Notes: a model not told the origin generated them from the sequence alone. A stretch of DNA of 64,000 nt from Aquimarina megaterium XH134 (GCF_000520975.1 NZ_JACB01000001.1:186001-250000); one strand, 5' to 3'. Positions 26,759-36,671 are shown, numbered from the stretch's first letter. Translations and numbers: made by a program.

Positions 26759-27556
26759 TTATATACTATTCATTATTCCTGTAAATACGTTGTGTTTTTT
26801 ACTACAACTATGGCAATTTATATCTCCTTTAAAATATTTAATTAATGGTTTTAGCGAATTAATATTCATTATGCCAATTGGTTTTTCTAACCACTTAAGA
26901 CTTACATTAGATTCGTTTAAAACAATTCTTAACTTTTCTTGGTTTTTGTTGGTAGTAGGATCTCTACTATACGCATTTAAAACATTTTCTTCATTCCATA
27001 AGAAGGTTTCTTCTTCGCAGTTAGGACATACAAAAATATATTCGTCATTTATATTGAAGGTTTTAAATATTTCAGCTTCTTTATGTCTTTTTATTGAAAC
27101 TAAAAATGCTATTAAATAAAATCGTTTGGACTCCTCATCTAAAACCTCAGTATTACGTGCATAATCATTTACTAAGCTCTTAAACTTTTCTATAGCATCA
27201 ATAAATGCTATCTGAATGCTATTTTTTTCCTTTTCATCAAGATTATGCTCTTTGAATATTTGTTCTAGGTATAATATGTTGTCAAGGTCAATTAAAACAA
27301 CTCCCAGAGAAGCTATTATATCGAGATTAAATTCAATGTTATCTGACTTCTCAATTATTTTTAATAAATGAGGTACAGTAGCAAGTGTATTTTCATATAC
27401 TGACCCTTGATGATAAATGTGTTCCCAGATTAATTCATCTGCAATTTTTTTATCCAAAGTTTTTGAAAGCTTGTCAATTAGCGATGGTATTACTTCAGAG
27501 TTCCCATATGGGCTACTTAATTTTTTCCAAATATGTAATTCATCTAATCTTATCAT
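26759..27556 (-). CDS. HEAT-like immunity-type protein
   Basis: 265 residues, cytosolic, helical. Near the N-terminus: HIWKKLSSPYGNSEVIPSLI and LIWEHIYHQGSVYENTLATV followed by PHLLKII. The HQGSVY...T..AVPHL pattern recurs in helical-repeat proteins that I associate with immunity loci and with actinobacterial orphans. Near the C-terminus CPNCEEETFLWN and INCHSCSKKHNV form two C-x-x-C knuckles, a likely zinc site. Stand-alone gene with 89-base gap upstream. Confidence 0.65.
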   Translation of the reverse strand: MIRLDELHIWKKLSSPYGNSEVIPSLIDKLSKTLDKKIADELIWEHIYHQGSVYENTLATVPHLLKIIEKSDNIEFNLDIIASLGVVLIDLDNILYLEQIFKEHNLDEKEKNSIQIAFIDAIEKFKSLVNDYARNTEVLDEESKRFYLIAFLVSIKRHKEAEIFKTFNINDEYIFVCPNCEEETFLWNEENVLNAYSRDPTTNKNQEKLRIVLNESNVSLKWLEKPIGIMNINSLKPLIKYFKGDINCHSCSKKHNVFTGIMNSI

Positions 27557-27645
27557 TGTTTATGAGTTGTAGTTATTCAACATACGAGTGTCTGAAATTT
27601 TATTTTTATGTAAGTTCAGCCGTTTTTACTGCTCCTGTTTTTTTA

Positions 27646-28086
27646 CTATTCTTCTTTGTAAAATGAATCGATTAAATGAAACATTTCTTGTCTGGTAGGA
27701 TTTAGAGGAAACTCCTTTTCTAAAACTTCTTCAAAAAGTAATCTATAATCAGCTACAAGATTGGTAAAACCCTTTTCTGTTAATTTGTCAAAATCTTCTA
27801 CACTATCGGGTAATGCTCGGGATAAAATCTCATCATATACATCTTCTTTGGGAAAATGACTGTTTTGCCAATCATCACCTGTATTTTCCCAAATAGATAC
27901 AAGGCCTAATACTCTTAATGGGTCACCACCAATAAATTTACGATTGCCTTTAACTGCACAGAAATCCCCAAAATATTCTTCTCTTTTGTCTGGTATAAGG
28001 AAAATTTTATATCCTTTAGATAGTATAATTCTTAGTGCAATGTTATACGTGTTCATCGCATCTACAATAGTGCATCCGTTTTCCAT
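27646..28086 (-). CDS. Hypothetical cytosolic protein, immunity-like
   Basis: 146 residues, acidic. Motifs DAMNTYNIALRIILSKGYKI, FCAVKGNRKFIGGDPLRVLG and a helical end. I have seen similar small orphan proteins in toxin-immunity islands but cannot name the family. It follows the lipoprotein gene at 28107 by 20 bases. Confidence 0.6.
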   Translation of the reverse strand: MENGCTIVDAMNTYNIALRIILSKGYKIFLIPDKREEYFGDFCAVKGNRKFIGGDPLRVLGLVSIWENTGDDWQNSHFPKEDVYDEILSRALPDSVEDFDKLTEKGFTNLVADYRLLFEEVLEKEFPLNPTRQEMFHLIDSFYKEE

Positions 28087-28106
28087 GTTTCTAATAGATT
28101 TTGACT

Positions 28107-28508
28107 TTAAAACTCATCTCCTTTGTTCCATATATAGATTTCTTTAGGTACTGATTTTTTTTGTTGAACTTCATACCAAACCGTAATCCAGGTTTCTTGA
28201 TCTTTTTCCCAGGTAAGTTCATCTATTACAATAGATTCGTTTTGCCTTTCTTTTTGGCTGTATTTATTGGTAATTGTATTTCTAAATTCTCCATGGGCGT
28301 CGTGTAAAGTAAATTGTTCTATAGAAGAAGGTATACCGTATTTATGTATGGCTTCTACTTTTGTTAAAAGCTTCAATTCTTGAATAGATATACTATCTTT
28401 TGAATTTTCTATTTTTTCAATTGTTTGATTACTATTAGTTTTAGCTTCTTTTCCGTTTTGAGCACAAGAGCTGACTATGACTAAAATCATATAATAAATA
28501 TGTTTCAT
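28107..28508 (-). CDS. Hypothetical lipoprotein
   Basis: About 133 residues from ATG 28508, which yields a compact lipoprotein signal (MILVIVSSC-AQNG); an ATG at 28538 would add ten basic residues before it. The mature part has LLTKVEAIHKYGIPSSIEQF, a segment like those linking a short helix to a beta sheet in SmpA/OmlA-type lipoproteins, and ETWITVWYEVQQKKSVPKEI. Function unknown. Confidence 0.6.
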   Translation of the reverse strand: MKHIYYMILVIVSSCAQNGKEAKTNSNQTIEKIENSKDSISIQELKLLTKVEAIHKYGIPSSIEQFTLHDAHGEFRNTITNKYSQKERQNESIVIDELTWEKDQETWITVWYEVQQKKSVPKEIYIWNKGDEF

Positions 28509-28540
28509 TTTTAGGTTTTTATCTCTTGATTTTTTCATGG

Positions 28541-29002
28541 TTACTTTTCCTCTTTAAAAACATACTCAACTACTTTTCCATTTAAATGTGTTATGCTTGC
28601 AATAAGTTTTTTATCCCTTAGTTCTAAAGACAAATGCTCTGCATAAGTACCTTTTGTTTGTTCTAGAATAAAATCAATACTGATTTCCTTACTGTACAAC
28701 AATTCCCAGTTATAATTTCCTATCTCGTATACTGATTCTTTACCACAGGTTGATATTTCTACTTCTGATACCTTTACTTGTTTTTTATCAAAAAACAACG
28801 ATAAATAGATTTCACTACCTGCGCAAGGATTGTCATCGGGTGTTTCCTCGCAGACAGCTCCAACTTTTGCTATGAGTTTTTTGTTTAAGTGATTTTTCAT
28901 TCCCTGGGCATGAGATGATAAACAGCATATACAAAACAGTATCATTACTACAATAATCTTTTTACTACAGGTAGTAAATTTTATATTTTTTTTCTTACAC
29001 AT
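28541..29002 (-). CDS. Secreted hypothetical protein
   Basis: About 153 residues. The first plausible ATG is at 29002, just after the upstream stop (29007-29005); the longer frame opens with TTG. Signal peptide ends around LSSHAQ. The mature domain is beta-rich with three cysteines (AVCEETPDDNPCAGSEIYLS, ISTCGKESVYE) that could form disulphides. Not recognised. Confidence 0.6.
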   Translation of the reverse strand: MCKKKNIKFTTCSKKIIVVMILFCICCLSSHAQGMKNHLNKKLIAKVGAVCEETPDDNPCAGSEIYLSLFFDKKQVKVSEVEISTCGKESVYEIGNYNWELLYSKEISIDFILEQTKGTYAEHLSLELRDKKLIASITHLNGKVVEYVFKEEK

Positions 29003-29004
29003 AA

Positions 29005-29292
29005 TTAATGTAATTCTATTTCCCAATCTTTATAAGGAGGTTCTACTTCAAATTCTGGATCACAATACGAGCGAAGGTAATCTACCGCTCTTTTTTCGGC
29101 ATATTTTGCATTTAATACGTTTTCGTCTAACTCAACCACATTAGCAAATATGGCAAAGACTTGCTCTATAGCACTAGGTTCTTTTCCATACAGTTTTAGG
29201 TAATCAACCCCTTCTAACTGATAGTGTGTACCACTTGCCATAAAATAGGCAAAGGTTCGTAGTGCACCGCTAAATGAATTGCTTAGTCTCAT
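29005..29292 (-). CDS. Small hypothetical protein, DUF7677-like
   Basis: 95 residues, cytosolic. Begins RLSNSFSGALRTFAYFMASG, a block I tentatively link to DUF7677; the rest is acidic and ends PPYKDWEIELH. Lies 16 bases downstream of the secreted protein at 29309 and 2 bases upstream of the next start. An immunity-type protein by size and setting; family name unverified. Confidence 0.55.
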   Translation of the reverse strand: MRLSNSFSGALRTFAYFMASGTHYQLEGVDYLKLYGKEPSAIEQVFAIFANVVELDENVLNAKYAEKRAVDYLRSYCDPEFEVEPPYKDWEIELH

Positions 29293-29308
29293 GTGTTTAT
29301 TGTTAGAA

Positions 29309-30040
29309 TTAAATTTTTACCCAACCAATGATACTTTGATCTTTTTCTTTTAAAATCACTAAAAACCACTCGTTTTGTTTTTTTATAACAGTTACAGCTT
29401 TGTTTTCTATGACTCTTATCTGGTTTCCTGTTTTGAGATCTCCCGTACAAGGATCTGTTTTCTTTTTATCATCTGTAACAGGTTGCGTTCTTAGGGTTGC
29501 TGAAATTATTTTCTGTTCGAATGTCTTATTAATTACACCCATTTTTGTATCCGAATAGAGCGCTATCGTGTTTTCGGTAAGGATATTATCGCTATTAATA
29601 ACAAGCACTGACAACATCGTCATATCAAAGCAACCTATAGCACTACTTAAAACATACATAGTAGTTTTTTCTCCTTCTTTTAGACTAACTAATGCTCCTG
29701 AACCATTCCATATTTCAACAAAATCATTACCTTTTTTTATGAGCAATACAGTTGCATGATAATGGCGATTATCTTGATAGATGATATCTTTTGCTCCATC
29801 ATTATTAACATCTACTATATGTATGTTTTTGCTATTAATATCAAACACATCTGTATCGCCATTTTTGGTATAGAATTTAGCATTTTTAATGGCTAGAAAA
29901 CCAGTATTGTCCAAAAGGAATTTACATTCTGATGGATTTTGTAATAACTGCAATTGTGTTTTTAAACTGCTGTCTTGAGCATACCCCGATAAAGTTAAAA
30001 ACAGGCAGTATATACCAAAAAAGAAAACCTTGTTTTTCAT
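29309..30040 (-). CDS. Secreted FG-GAP / SH3-like protein
   Basis: 243 residues with signal peptide (FLTLSGYAQ). The middle holds a calcium-loop-like FG-GAP turn (HIVDVNNDGAKDIIYQDN) and the C-terminus an SH3-like segment (TGNQIRVIENKAVTVIKKQN). Domain content parallels the larger protein at 20668-22269 in reversed order. Its start overlaps the stop of the 30037 gene by 4 bases (ATGA). Confidence 0.65.
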   Translation of the reverse strand: MKNKVFFFGIYCLFLTLSGYAQDSSLKTQLQLLQNPSECKFLLDNTGFLAIKNAKFYTKNGDTDVFDINSKNIHIVDVNNDGAKDIIYQDNRHYHATVLLIKKGNDFVEIWNGSGALVSLKEGEKTTMYVLSSAIGCFDMTMLSVLVINSDNILTENTIALYSDTKMGVINKTFEQKIISATLRTQPVTDDKKKTDPCTGDLKTGNQIRVIENKAVTVIKKQNEWFLVILKEKDQSIIGWVKI

Positions 30041-31317
30041 GTATTCTTTTTTAAATATTCTTTTCCATTAAATTGTAATACTGTTGTTGCAGAGGAGGTT
30101 TTATTTTCTTCATCACATTCTCCATTTTCATCTACAAAAGTTTTACTTTCCAGAACCGTGCTTTTTACAATAATATCAAAGTATGCATTAGTCTTTTCTT
30201 CAGACATAATGAGTGTGTTTTTTATACTTGTGGATTCTCCAGCACATTGGGTATCCCATTCTCCACCATAATCCTCTACGTCATAATTATGTAACACTTT
30301 TTTTAAAGTATCTCCCGACTTTACAAACAAAGAAATAGTTCTGTTACTATATGGGTTTGGTTTAGACATACCATAATGAAATACTCGTACCCCAAATGCT
30401 CTTGTATTTTGGGCAACGATGTATGGGGCGGTATCAATTGAAATTTCTGAAAGTACCACTGCATCAGAAACCCAGCCATTTGTTTCAGAGCTTTCAAAAT
30501 ATTTGTAGATTATTTTCCCAGTGATATTATTAACTACAATTATATGGCTATTTAACTCAAAATGATACTCATCATTATGATCATCTACATATTCTGGAAT
30601 AACGATGATAGTTTCTTTAGGGTTGTTAGGCATTACTTTGGTAACCAATAAATCGGTATTAACCTTAGAAATCTCTAAATTAAGTTGTTGTATTGCGCTA
30701 TCAATAAGGTTTTCTTCTTGAGAAATAGGTTCTATTTTTCCGTTAGCTTTTATTTGAAATGATGCTGTTTCTACTTTCTTTTCATCAATCCATAGAATGT
30801 TATTAACGGTTAACTTGTTTTCCTCAATTTTGGATTCAATTCTCGATTGACCTTCGGCTATTTCATCATAAGAGATAACTTTAGAGTCGATAAGATCTCC
30901 ATTCGAGTCGTAATTAATTAGTACCGACTCCATTTCGTGGTCGCCTTTAAGAATAGTTACTACTACAGAATAGAATGCTTTAGATAGTTCTATTCTATAA
31001 CAATTTATTGCTCTATAATGATGACCTTCTTTATTAAAATTAGGATATATTTTTTCTAATTTTAACGCTTTAACATCTACTTTTTTATAATCATCTTCAT
31101 CAATAAAGCTATCAAAATTTGTAGCGTCTATTAGTGGGGTTGATTTGGTTTTAATTTCGCTGATGATCTTGTTAAAACTTATAGTATCTATCTCTTTAGC
31201 GGGGTCGATTGATTCTGCAACAGCATCTTGCTCTTTTACAACGATTTCTTCTTTTCCTTTTGCCTTTTCAGAACAAGAGGTTAATACAAGTAAGACTAGA
31301 ATGTATAGGTTTTTCAT
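30037..31317 (-). CDS. Hypothetical lipoprotein
   Basis: 426 residues, lipoprotein signal (LVLLVLTSC-SEK). The rest is beta-rich with IAVVVEYVDD-like strands; no domain recognised. Coupled by ATGA overlap to the secreted FG-GAP-like gene downstream. Probably an envelope protein acting with it. Confidence 0.65.
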   Translation of the reverse strand: MKNLYILVLLVLTSCSEKAKGKEEIVVKEQDAVAESIDPAKEIDTISFNKIISEIKTKSTPLIDATNFDSFIDEDDYKKVDVKALKLEKIYPNFNKEGHHYRAINCYRIELSKAFYSVVVTILKGDHEMESVLINYDSNGDLIDSKVISYDEIAEGQSRIESKIEENKLTVNNILWIDEKKVETASFQIKANGKIEPISQEENLIDSAIQQLNLEISKVNTDLLVTKVMPNNPKETIIVIPEYVDDHNDEYHFELNSHIIVVNNITGKIIYKYFESSETNGWVSDAVVLSEISIDTAPYIVAQNTRAFGVRVFHYGMSKPNPYSNRTISLFVKSGDTLKKVLHNYDVEDYGGEWDTQCAGESTSIKNTLIMSEEKTNAYFDIIVKSTVLESKTFVDENGECDEENKTSSATTVLQFNGKEYLKKNT

Positions 31318-31355
31318 TTTTTTATTTTTTTCAATTATTTGAAGGGTACTTTTTT

Positions 31356-31697
31356 CTAGATAACATCAACAACTTTTTCTAATATATAATGTACTACCCC
31401 AACAATCATAGCAATACCAAGAAGTAATATAAACCGGGTAATTGTTGCTTGTATATTGTTTTTTAATTTCTTTTTCAGGTAAAAAACATCCAAAATAATA
31501 AATAAAAAGGCCATTACACCTCCGATTCTTGCACCTATATGAAGTAGGCCTAAATTGTAAAAAATATGGAACAAGTACCATAGTCCTTCAGAAGGTACTT
31601 TGTTGGGACCTAAAAGAATACGCATATAAACTATACCTAGTATAAGCGATACTGCTATCCATATTAAGTAGGTAAAAATTTGCTTTAAGGCTTTCAT
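31356..31697 (-). CDS. Small four-TM membrane protein
   Basis: 113 residues with about four hydrophobic segments (ending FILLLGIAMIVGVVHYIL). No charged signature of a known channel or transporter. It lies 15 bases downstream of the lipoprotein gene at 31713. Function unknown; membrane immunity proteins or phage-shock-like proteins are possible readings. Confidence 0.6.
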   Translation of the reverse strand: MKALKQIFTYLIWIAVSLILGIVYMRILLGPNKVPSEGLWYLFHIFYNLGLLHIGARIGGVMAFLFIILDVFYLKKKLKNNIQATITRFILLLGIAMIVGVVHYILEKVVDVI

Positions 31698-31712
31698 AGT
31701 TTTACTTTGGGT

Positions 31713-32561
31713 TTACTTTTTATTCAATAACTCCATAAGATTATATTTTTTATTTAAACCAGGAAGTGCGGTTTTACCCAAATTTGTTTGTATTTCTGAA
31801 ATACAAACGTCATCGTATTTACTTCCTTTATAAACGCTTACAGGCTCTAATGTAATGATATCGTTAGTTTTAAAAATCGCATTCACTTTGAATTCTTGCA
31901 CTAAAGGTGTATCCATTAAAACTACTGTTTCTATGTATTCATGATTAACATATACTTTTACTTCTTTAACTCTAGTGTTCTCATAAAAAAGCGCTTTTGA
32001 TTTTACGTACCCATTGATTAAACTTAGCTTTATAGGGTTCATAATAACCTCATTTGTATTCAGCAATTTTTTGTTTGAATACTTACCGCTTAAAAAAGAT
32101 TTATCTAGGTCTAACTGTATATTTAATTTTACTTCGGTATGAGGTTTAAACACATAAGCTGTTGAATAATCGGTATCCGAGATATTTGTAATCGGATATT
32201 TTTCATTCTTAAAGCTGGAATTTATTTTATAGAATAAATTCTCAGTAAAAGTTAAATCTGTATTTGAGCAACACCTCCCAAATAGTTTGTCAGACCAGGC
32301 ACTATGCTCTTCAACTAATTCTTGTTTGTAATAATCGAAAATCGTGGGCAGCTCATCATCTATATATCTTTTTATTTCGTTTATGCTTACAGAATCAATT
32401 GTCGCTAAGGTTGCCTTTCGGTTTTCATCCAATCCTGAAGTAACTATAGTATTACTTGTATCTATTTTAATAGCGTCAACAACTGGTATATTGGTATCTT
32501 TCTTTTTATTCGAATTACAAGCTATACATACTAACAATAAGATTACTAATTTTATTTTCAT
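31713..32561 (-). CDS. Lipoprotein with NADase-type glycan-binding-like domain
   Basis: 282 residues, lipoprotein signal (LLLVCIAC-NSN). From residue ~140 the order DTDYSTAYVF, LSLINGYVKSKALFYENTRV, KEVKVYVNHEYIETVVLMDT and EPVSVYKGSKYDDVCISEI fits the galactose-binding-fold domain annotated as NADase-type glycan-binding in bacterial toxins and lipoproteins. No catalytic NADase part is present. May bind surface glycans; role inferred from the fold. Confidence 0.65.
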   Translation of the reverse strand: MKIKLVILLLVCIACNSNKKKDTNIPVVDAIKIDTSNTIVTSGLDENRKATLATIDSVSINEIKRYIDDELPTIFDYYKQELVEEHSAWSDKLFGRCCSNTDLTFTENLFYKINSSFKNEKYPITNISDTDYSTAYVFKPHTEVKLNIQLDLDKSFLSGKYSNKKLLNTNEVIMNPIKLSLINGYVKSKALFYENTRVKEVKVYVNHEYIETVVLMDTPLVQEFKVNAIFKTNDIITLEPVSVYKGSKYDDVCISEIQTNLGKTALPGLNKKYNLMELLNKK

Positions 32562-32618
32562 TCGAATAAGTTCAATAGATTTGTATACTAAGTAAGTTAG
32601 TATAAAAAATAAACATAC

Positions 32619-33005
32619 TTACATAGCAGCTTTATTAATCACTCCTTCTAGTTCTTGAAAAGCTTTTTCCTGAGCAGGAGCTAATACTGTTTCCTTTATT
32701 TTCCCAGCAATTATTTCAATTATACTTCTTCTTGCTTTAACACTTTTTCCAAAATAAGCATTCATGATCGAACTTGGTATGATATGATTTATTTTTATTG
32801 TATTTTCTTCTGCAAAATATAGTTTTACTGCATGCATTGCACTTTTTTTAAGAACAATACATTGTGCCATTTGCCCGTTGGCATCTGTTCTAACTTCCCA
32901 GTTATCATAGTTTTTATAACATTCAAAAGAAGATGTTGTTTTTAAAAAGTCATAAAGTGTATCTAACGAATTGTACTGTTTCTGGACTGTAATTATTTTT
33001 TCCAT
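32619..33005 (-). CDS. Hypothetical cytosolic protein
   Basis: 128 residues, no signal. N-terminal half beta (SFECYKNYDNWEVRTDANGQ), then AVKLYFAEENTIKINHIIPS and a helical end. Not recognised. Lies 57 bases upstream of the start of the glycan-binding-like lipoprotein. Confidence 0.6.
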   Translation of the reverse strand: MEKIITVQKQYNSLDTLYDFLKTTSSFECYKNYDNWEVRTDANGQMAQCIVLKKSAMHAVKLYFAEENTIKINHIIPSSIMNAYFGKSVKARRSIIEIIAGKIKETVLAPAQEKAFQELEGVINKAAM

Positions 33006-33041
33006 TGGTTTATTTTTTTTGATTTTAGGTAGTTCTAAATA

Positions 33042-33608
33042 TTAATAATCCATTTCAATAAGGCTACCATCTAACTTATAATTAAAAGTAAAAGTGGTTC
33101 CACCATTTTCTGGTTTCAACATTACTATATATTCAGTTTTGGTTATGTCTCCATTTTCTGGGAATTTTATAAATGCTATATGCAAAACTGAGTTTTTAAT
33201 ATTCTTTTCGGTTTTTAGTTGTACACTAGATTTTTCTACTAATTCTCCTAATTTTGAGAGATTAATCTTTTCGTTTAGCTGAAACATAAAGTTTGCCGCC
33301 TTGCTACCATCAGGAACTTCAAGAGTGATTTCTGAAGTTTGTCTCCAAGAATCCTGAGATAAAAGCCATTCTCCCATTTGTAAAGATTCTGGCGCTTCTG
33401 TAACGGTAACTCCAATAGAATTTCCTAGAGATTCATTATAAATAATATTCAAATTCGTGAAATAGGCATTTTCGCCAAACTTGCTTTTTATTTCTTTTTC
33501 TATGGCTTCAAATCCTTCTGCATTGGCTGGTTTCTTACTAGTTCCCCCACTACATGAGATTAGCATAATTAATACTGTTACTATTACTGTAAATTTTAAT
33601 ACTTTCAT
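33042..33608 (-). CDS. Hypothetical lipoprotein
   Basis: 188 residues, lipoprotein signal (VLIMLISC-SGG). Helical start (EGFEAIEKEIKSKFGENAYF), then beta strands. Not recognised. First gene of the orphan array; the response-regulator gene upstream ends 137 bases away. Confidence 0.6.
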   Translation of the reverse strand: MKVLKFTVIVTVLIMLISCSGGTSKKPANAEGFEAIEKEIKSKFGENAYFTNLNIIYNESLGNSIGVTVTEAPESLQMGEWLLSQDSWRQTSEITLEVPDGSKAANFMFQLNEKINLSKLGELVEKSSVQLKTEKNIKNSVLHIAFIKFPENGDITKTEYIVMLKPENGGTTFTFNYKLDGSLIEMDY

Positions 33609-33744
33609 TTTTAGTGTGTTTTTAGTTCATTTCAACACAATAAAAGTATATTGTATGTTTAGGATAGGAAATAGGAAATCTATTTCTGTAGTTTTAGAAT
33701 ACATAAGTGCGATACTTCAAAAAATATCCGCAGTAGAAAGAAGT

Positions 33745-34482
33745 TTAGTTCTTATTCCAATGTAAAAAAGCGTTTAAGAAGTGTTCCTTTCTTCGGGAAG
33801 ATACTGGTATTTTTTTGCCATTTTTTAAATAAATAACACCCGATTTATCATACTTGTCTATAAATTTTAAGTTAACCATAAATGATTGGTGTGGCCGTGT
33901 AAAATTAGCTTTAGAAAGGCGTTCTTCAAATTCTTTTAAGGTTTTTGAAACCATATACTTTTTATTATCACTACAATGAAAAGTTGTATAACCTTTGTCT
34001 GACTCACAAAATAGTAATTCGTTTAAATTTACCACCTGAAAACTATCATGAAGCGATAATATTAATGTAGAGTCTTCATTATTCCAGACCTCTTTTACCG
34101 TTTTTATCTGCTTTTTTTGTTCTGTTATTGGTAATGCTATGACTTTTTGTAATGCTATTTGTAATTCATCTACATCTACAGGCTTTAATAGATAATCTAC
34201 AGCACCAATTTTTAAGGCTTGTAACGCATGTTCTTCATAGGCCGTAATAAAAATCACTTTAAAGTTTAGATTTTCTGTCTGCTTTAAAAAATCAAACCCA
34301 GTACCATCGGTAAGATTTATATCTAAAAAAATTAATTCTGGTTTACAGGCGTTTGCTACAACAACAGCATCTTTTACCGATTCACATTCCCCTATTACTT
34401 CTATTTCGGCATCTATTAATTGCAATAGATTAAGTAAGCCTTTTCTAATGTATTCCTTATCTTCTACTATTACTGTTTTCAT
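33745..34482 (-). CDS. LytTR-family response regulator
   Basis: 245 residues: receiver domain with phospho-acceptor D54 (LIFLDINLTDGTGF), Lys in DYLLKPVD, and a C-terminal LytTR domain (LLFCESDKGYTTFHC, TRPHQSFMVNLKFIDKYDKS). Its ATG overlaps the end of the kinase gene (34479), so the two are coupled. Together they form the second LytS/LytTR pair of the window. The adjacent orphan array might be among its targets, but no direct evidence is seen. Confidence 0.92.
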   Translation of the reverse strand: MKTVIVEDKEYIRKGLLNLLQLIDAEIEVIGECESVKDAVVVANACKPELIFLDINLTDGTGFDFLKQTENLNFKVIFITAYEEHALQALKIGAVDYLLKPVDVDELQIALQKVIALPITEQKKQIKTVKEVWNNEDSTLILSLHDSFQVVNLNELLFCESDKGYTTFHCSDNKKYMVSKTLKEFEERLSKANFTRPHQSFMVNLKFIDKYDKSGVIYLKNGKKIPVSSRRKEHFLNAFLHWNKN

Positions 34483-36671
34483 TGTACTTCCTTTATTTTA
34501 TAAGGGATGATTAAAGTGACTAATGTTCCTTGCTCGTTATATTTCTTTCTATCTTCAACGGTAACCGAACTTTTCATTTTGAAATCTTTGGATAATATTT
34601 TTAATCGTTCAGAAGTTATCGTTGTAGATAATGATTTTTTATTATCCTTTTTATTTTCTTTTTGAGAGTCGACCCCAATACCATTATCCGTAATGGTACA
34701 TATCAAATTTTTATTAGAATAAGATAGGTGAACATCAATTATTCTATTTTCTTTTTGATTTACAAACGCATGCTCTATAGCATTTTCAACAAATGGTTGA
34801 ATAAGCATAGGAGGTATTTCAAACACAGATACGTCTATAGTAGCCTCTACAAAAACAGTATATTTATAGGTTTTGTTTTCTAAATTCTGAAGTGCTAAAT
34901 AGTTTTCTATAGCAATTAATTCTTGAGAAAGCGATACTGTTTTGTCTCTAGAGTTTTCTAATATAATACGCAGTAATTTTGAAAATTTTGACAGATAAGC
35001 AACTGATTTTTTTTCTTCTTTATTCAATATCATTCCTTGTAAAACAGAGAGTGAATTAAAGATAAAATGAGGAGTCATCTGTGAGCGTAGCAATTTCTGT
35101 TCGATGATGATATTTTGAGTTTTGGATTTTTCGTTCCTTAATTTTAAAAAGAAAATTATTGCTCCTAAAAGTAAAGTTGTCGTTAAAAAAGCAATCACCC
35201 CAAGTAATAAATTTCGTTGCGACTTTTCTAAGTTATTGGTTGTCGTTTTAACTGTTTGCGTAAGTCTTAGTTCTCTTTTCTCTGCAGATTCTAACTCGTT
35301 TTTGTACTTATATTCATACTCTACTTCTGTAATTTTCTGAATATTCTCTCTATTAAAAAGACTGTCATTTAATATTTTTAGTTGTTGATTACTTAAAAGG
35401 GCTTTTTGATGTTCTCCTAATTCATTGTTTATTATAGAAAGTAACTCATAGGCATCACGCTGATGCTTTAAAAGTTTATATGTATTGGCTAGTTGAGCTG
35501 CTTTTTCAACATTAATTAATGCCAGGTTACCTTTTTTCATATAGTAATATACGTATGCCATTCCTACATACGATTCTACTAATTCGTATTGCTGTTGATT
35601 AACAGAAGTAATTTTATTCGCCTCTTGAAAATTAGCTAAAGCTTCAGAATATCTTTTCATTCCCAAATATGCAAAACCTAAACCATTAAGACTAGTCGCT
35701 AAATGTTCATTATCTTGAATTGCGCTACTAAGCTTACTTGTTTCCTTAAAATAAGAGACAGCCTTAGTAAATTCCTTTTTATCGATATAGATGCCTCCCA
35801 TATTATTTTTTATGGCAGTGATACTTTTGCTATTACGATTAGCCTGTTTAATAGCTAAAGCCTTTTTATAAAAATCCAGTGCTTTATCATAAAGTTGTTG
35901 TTGTCTATAAATATTTCCGATATTATTTAACGATTGGAAAATACTAAGGGAATCTTTAGATTTTTTGGCTATGTCTAATGATTTATGGTTGTATTCTATT
36001 GCCAGAGGATAATTACCTTGATCAAGGTACACTATAGCTATAGAATTGAAACAGCTAAGTATTCCGTATTCATTTTTATTATTTGTATATACTTGTAGTG
36101 CTTTTTTAAAATTACCTAAAGCTTCTTTATGTTTTCCCATATCAGAGTAAATACTACCAATATTATAGAGGTAATTAGGCATATTCTTTTTCACTCCCAG
36201 TTTCTGATCAATTGCTAAAGCTTTTTTATAATATTCTAAGGCGAGTTTTTGATTCCCCTTATATTTATTTAGAACTCCCAAGGCATTATTACAACCTGCA
36301 ATACTTTTTAAATCACCTATTGAAGTATATAACTCAATTGCTTTTTCATAATTAGCAATAGAAGTTTTAAAATTACCTTGTTCCATATGAGTAATCCCTT
36401 TCATATAAAAACTACGAGCTTTTCCTTTTATGGATTTTATTTTATCGGCAAGTTTCCTTGCTTGTTCGGCATATGCTAATGATTGAAGAGGGTTATTTCT
36501 ATAATGATAATAAGCTAAATGATTAAGGATTTTTACTCTAACGGTATCTTTTTTGGTATAGATTTTTAATTCCTTTTTTAAACTATCTATCTTTTTATTC
36601 TGAGATAAAACAGTTGTAGAAAAAGACAAGAAACATACTAAGCAAATAATAGATGTATTTATTATTTTCAT
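34479..36671 (-). CDS. TPR-containing LytS-type histidine kinase
   Basis: 730 residues. Signal peptide (ending STTVLSQ), then about ten tetratricopeptide repeats across residues ~40-450 (GNFKTSIANYEKAIELYTSI, GNQKLALEYYKKALAIDQKL, QLYDKALDFYKKALAIKQAN), a coiled coil, one TM (~485-507), the His_kinase motif LRSQMTPHFIFNSLSVLQGM near 530 and HATPase N-box PFVENAIEHAF. The periplasmic TPR part is the probable sensor. The 240 bases upstream (36672-36911) contain only AT-rich sequence. Confidence 0.9.
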   Translation of the reverse strand: MKIINTSIICLVCFLSFSTTVLSQNKKIDSLKKELKIYTKKDTVRVKILNHLAYYHYRNNPLQSLAYAEQARKLADKIKSIKGKARSFYMKGITHMEQGNFKTSIANYEKAIELYTSIGDLKSIAGCNNALGVLNKYKGNQKLALEYYKKALAIDQKLGVKKNMPNYLYNIGSIYSDMGKHKEALGNFKKALQVYTNNKNEYGILSCFNSIAIVYLDQGNYPLAIEYNHKSLDIAKKSKDSLSIFQSLNNIGNIYRQQQLYDKALDFYKKALAIKQANRNSKSITAIKNNMGGIYIDKKEFTKAVSYFKETSKLSSAIQDNEHLATSLNGLGFAYLGMKRYSEALANFQEANKITSVNQQQYELVESYVGMAYVYYYMKKGNLALINVEKAAQLANTYKLLKHQRDAYELLSIINNELGEHQKALLSNQQLKILNDSLFNRENIQKITEVEYEYKYKNELESAEKRELRLTQTVKTTTNNLEKSQRNLLLGVIAFLTTTLLLGAIIFFLKLRNEKSKTQNIIIEQKLLRSQMTPHFIFNSLSVLQGMILNKEEKKSVAYLSKFSKLLRIILENSRDKTVSLSQELIAIENYLALQNLENKTYKYTVFVEATIDVSVFEIPPMLIQPFVENAIEHAFVNQKENRIIDVHLSYSNKNLICTITDNGIGVDSQKENKKDNKKSLSTTITSERLKILSKDFKMKSSVTVEDRKKYNEQGTLVTLIIPYKIKEVQ

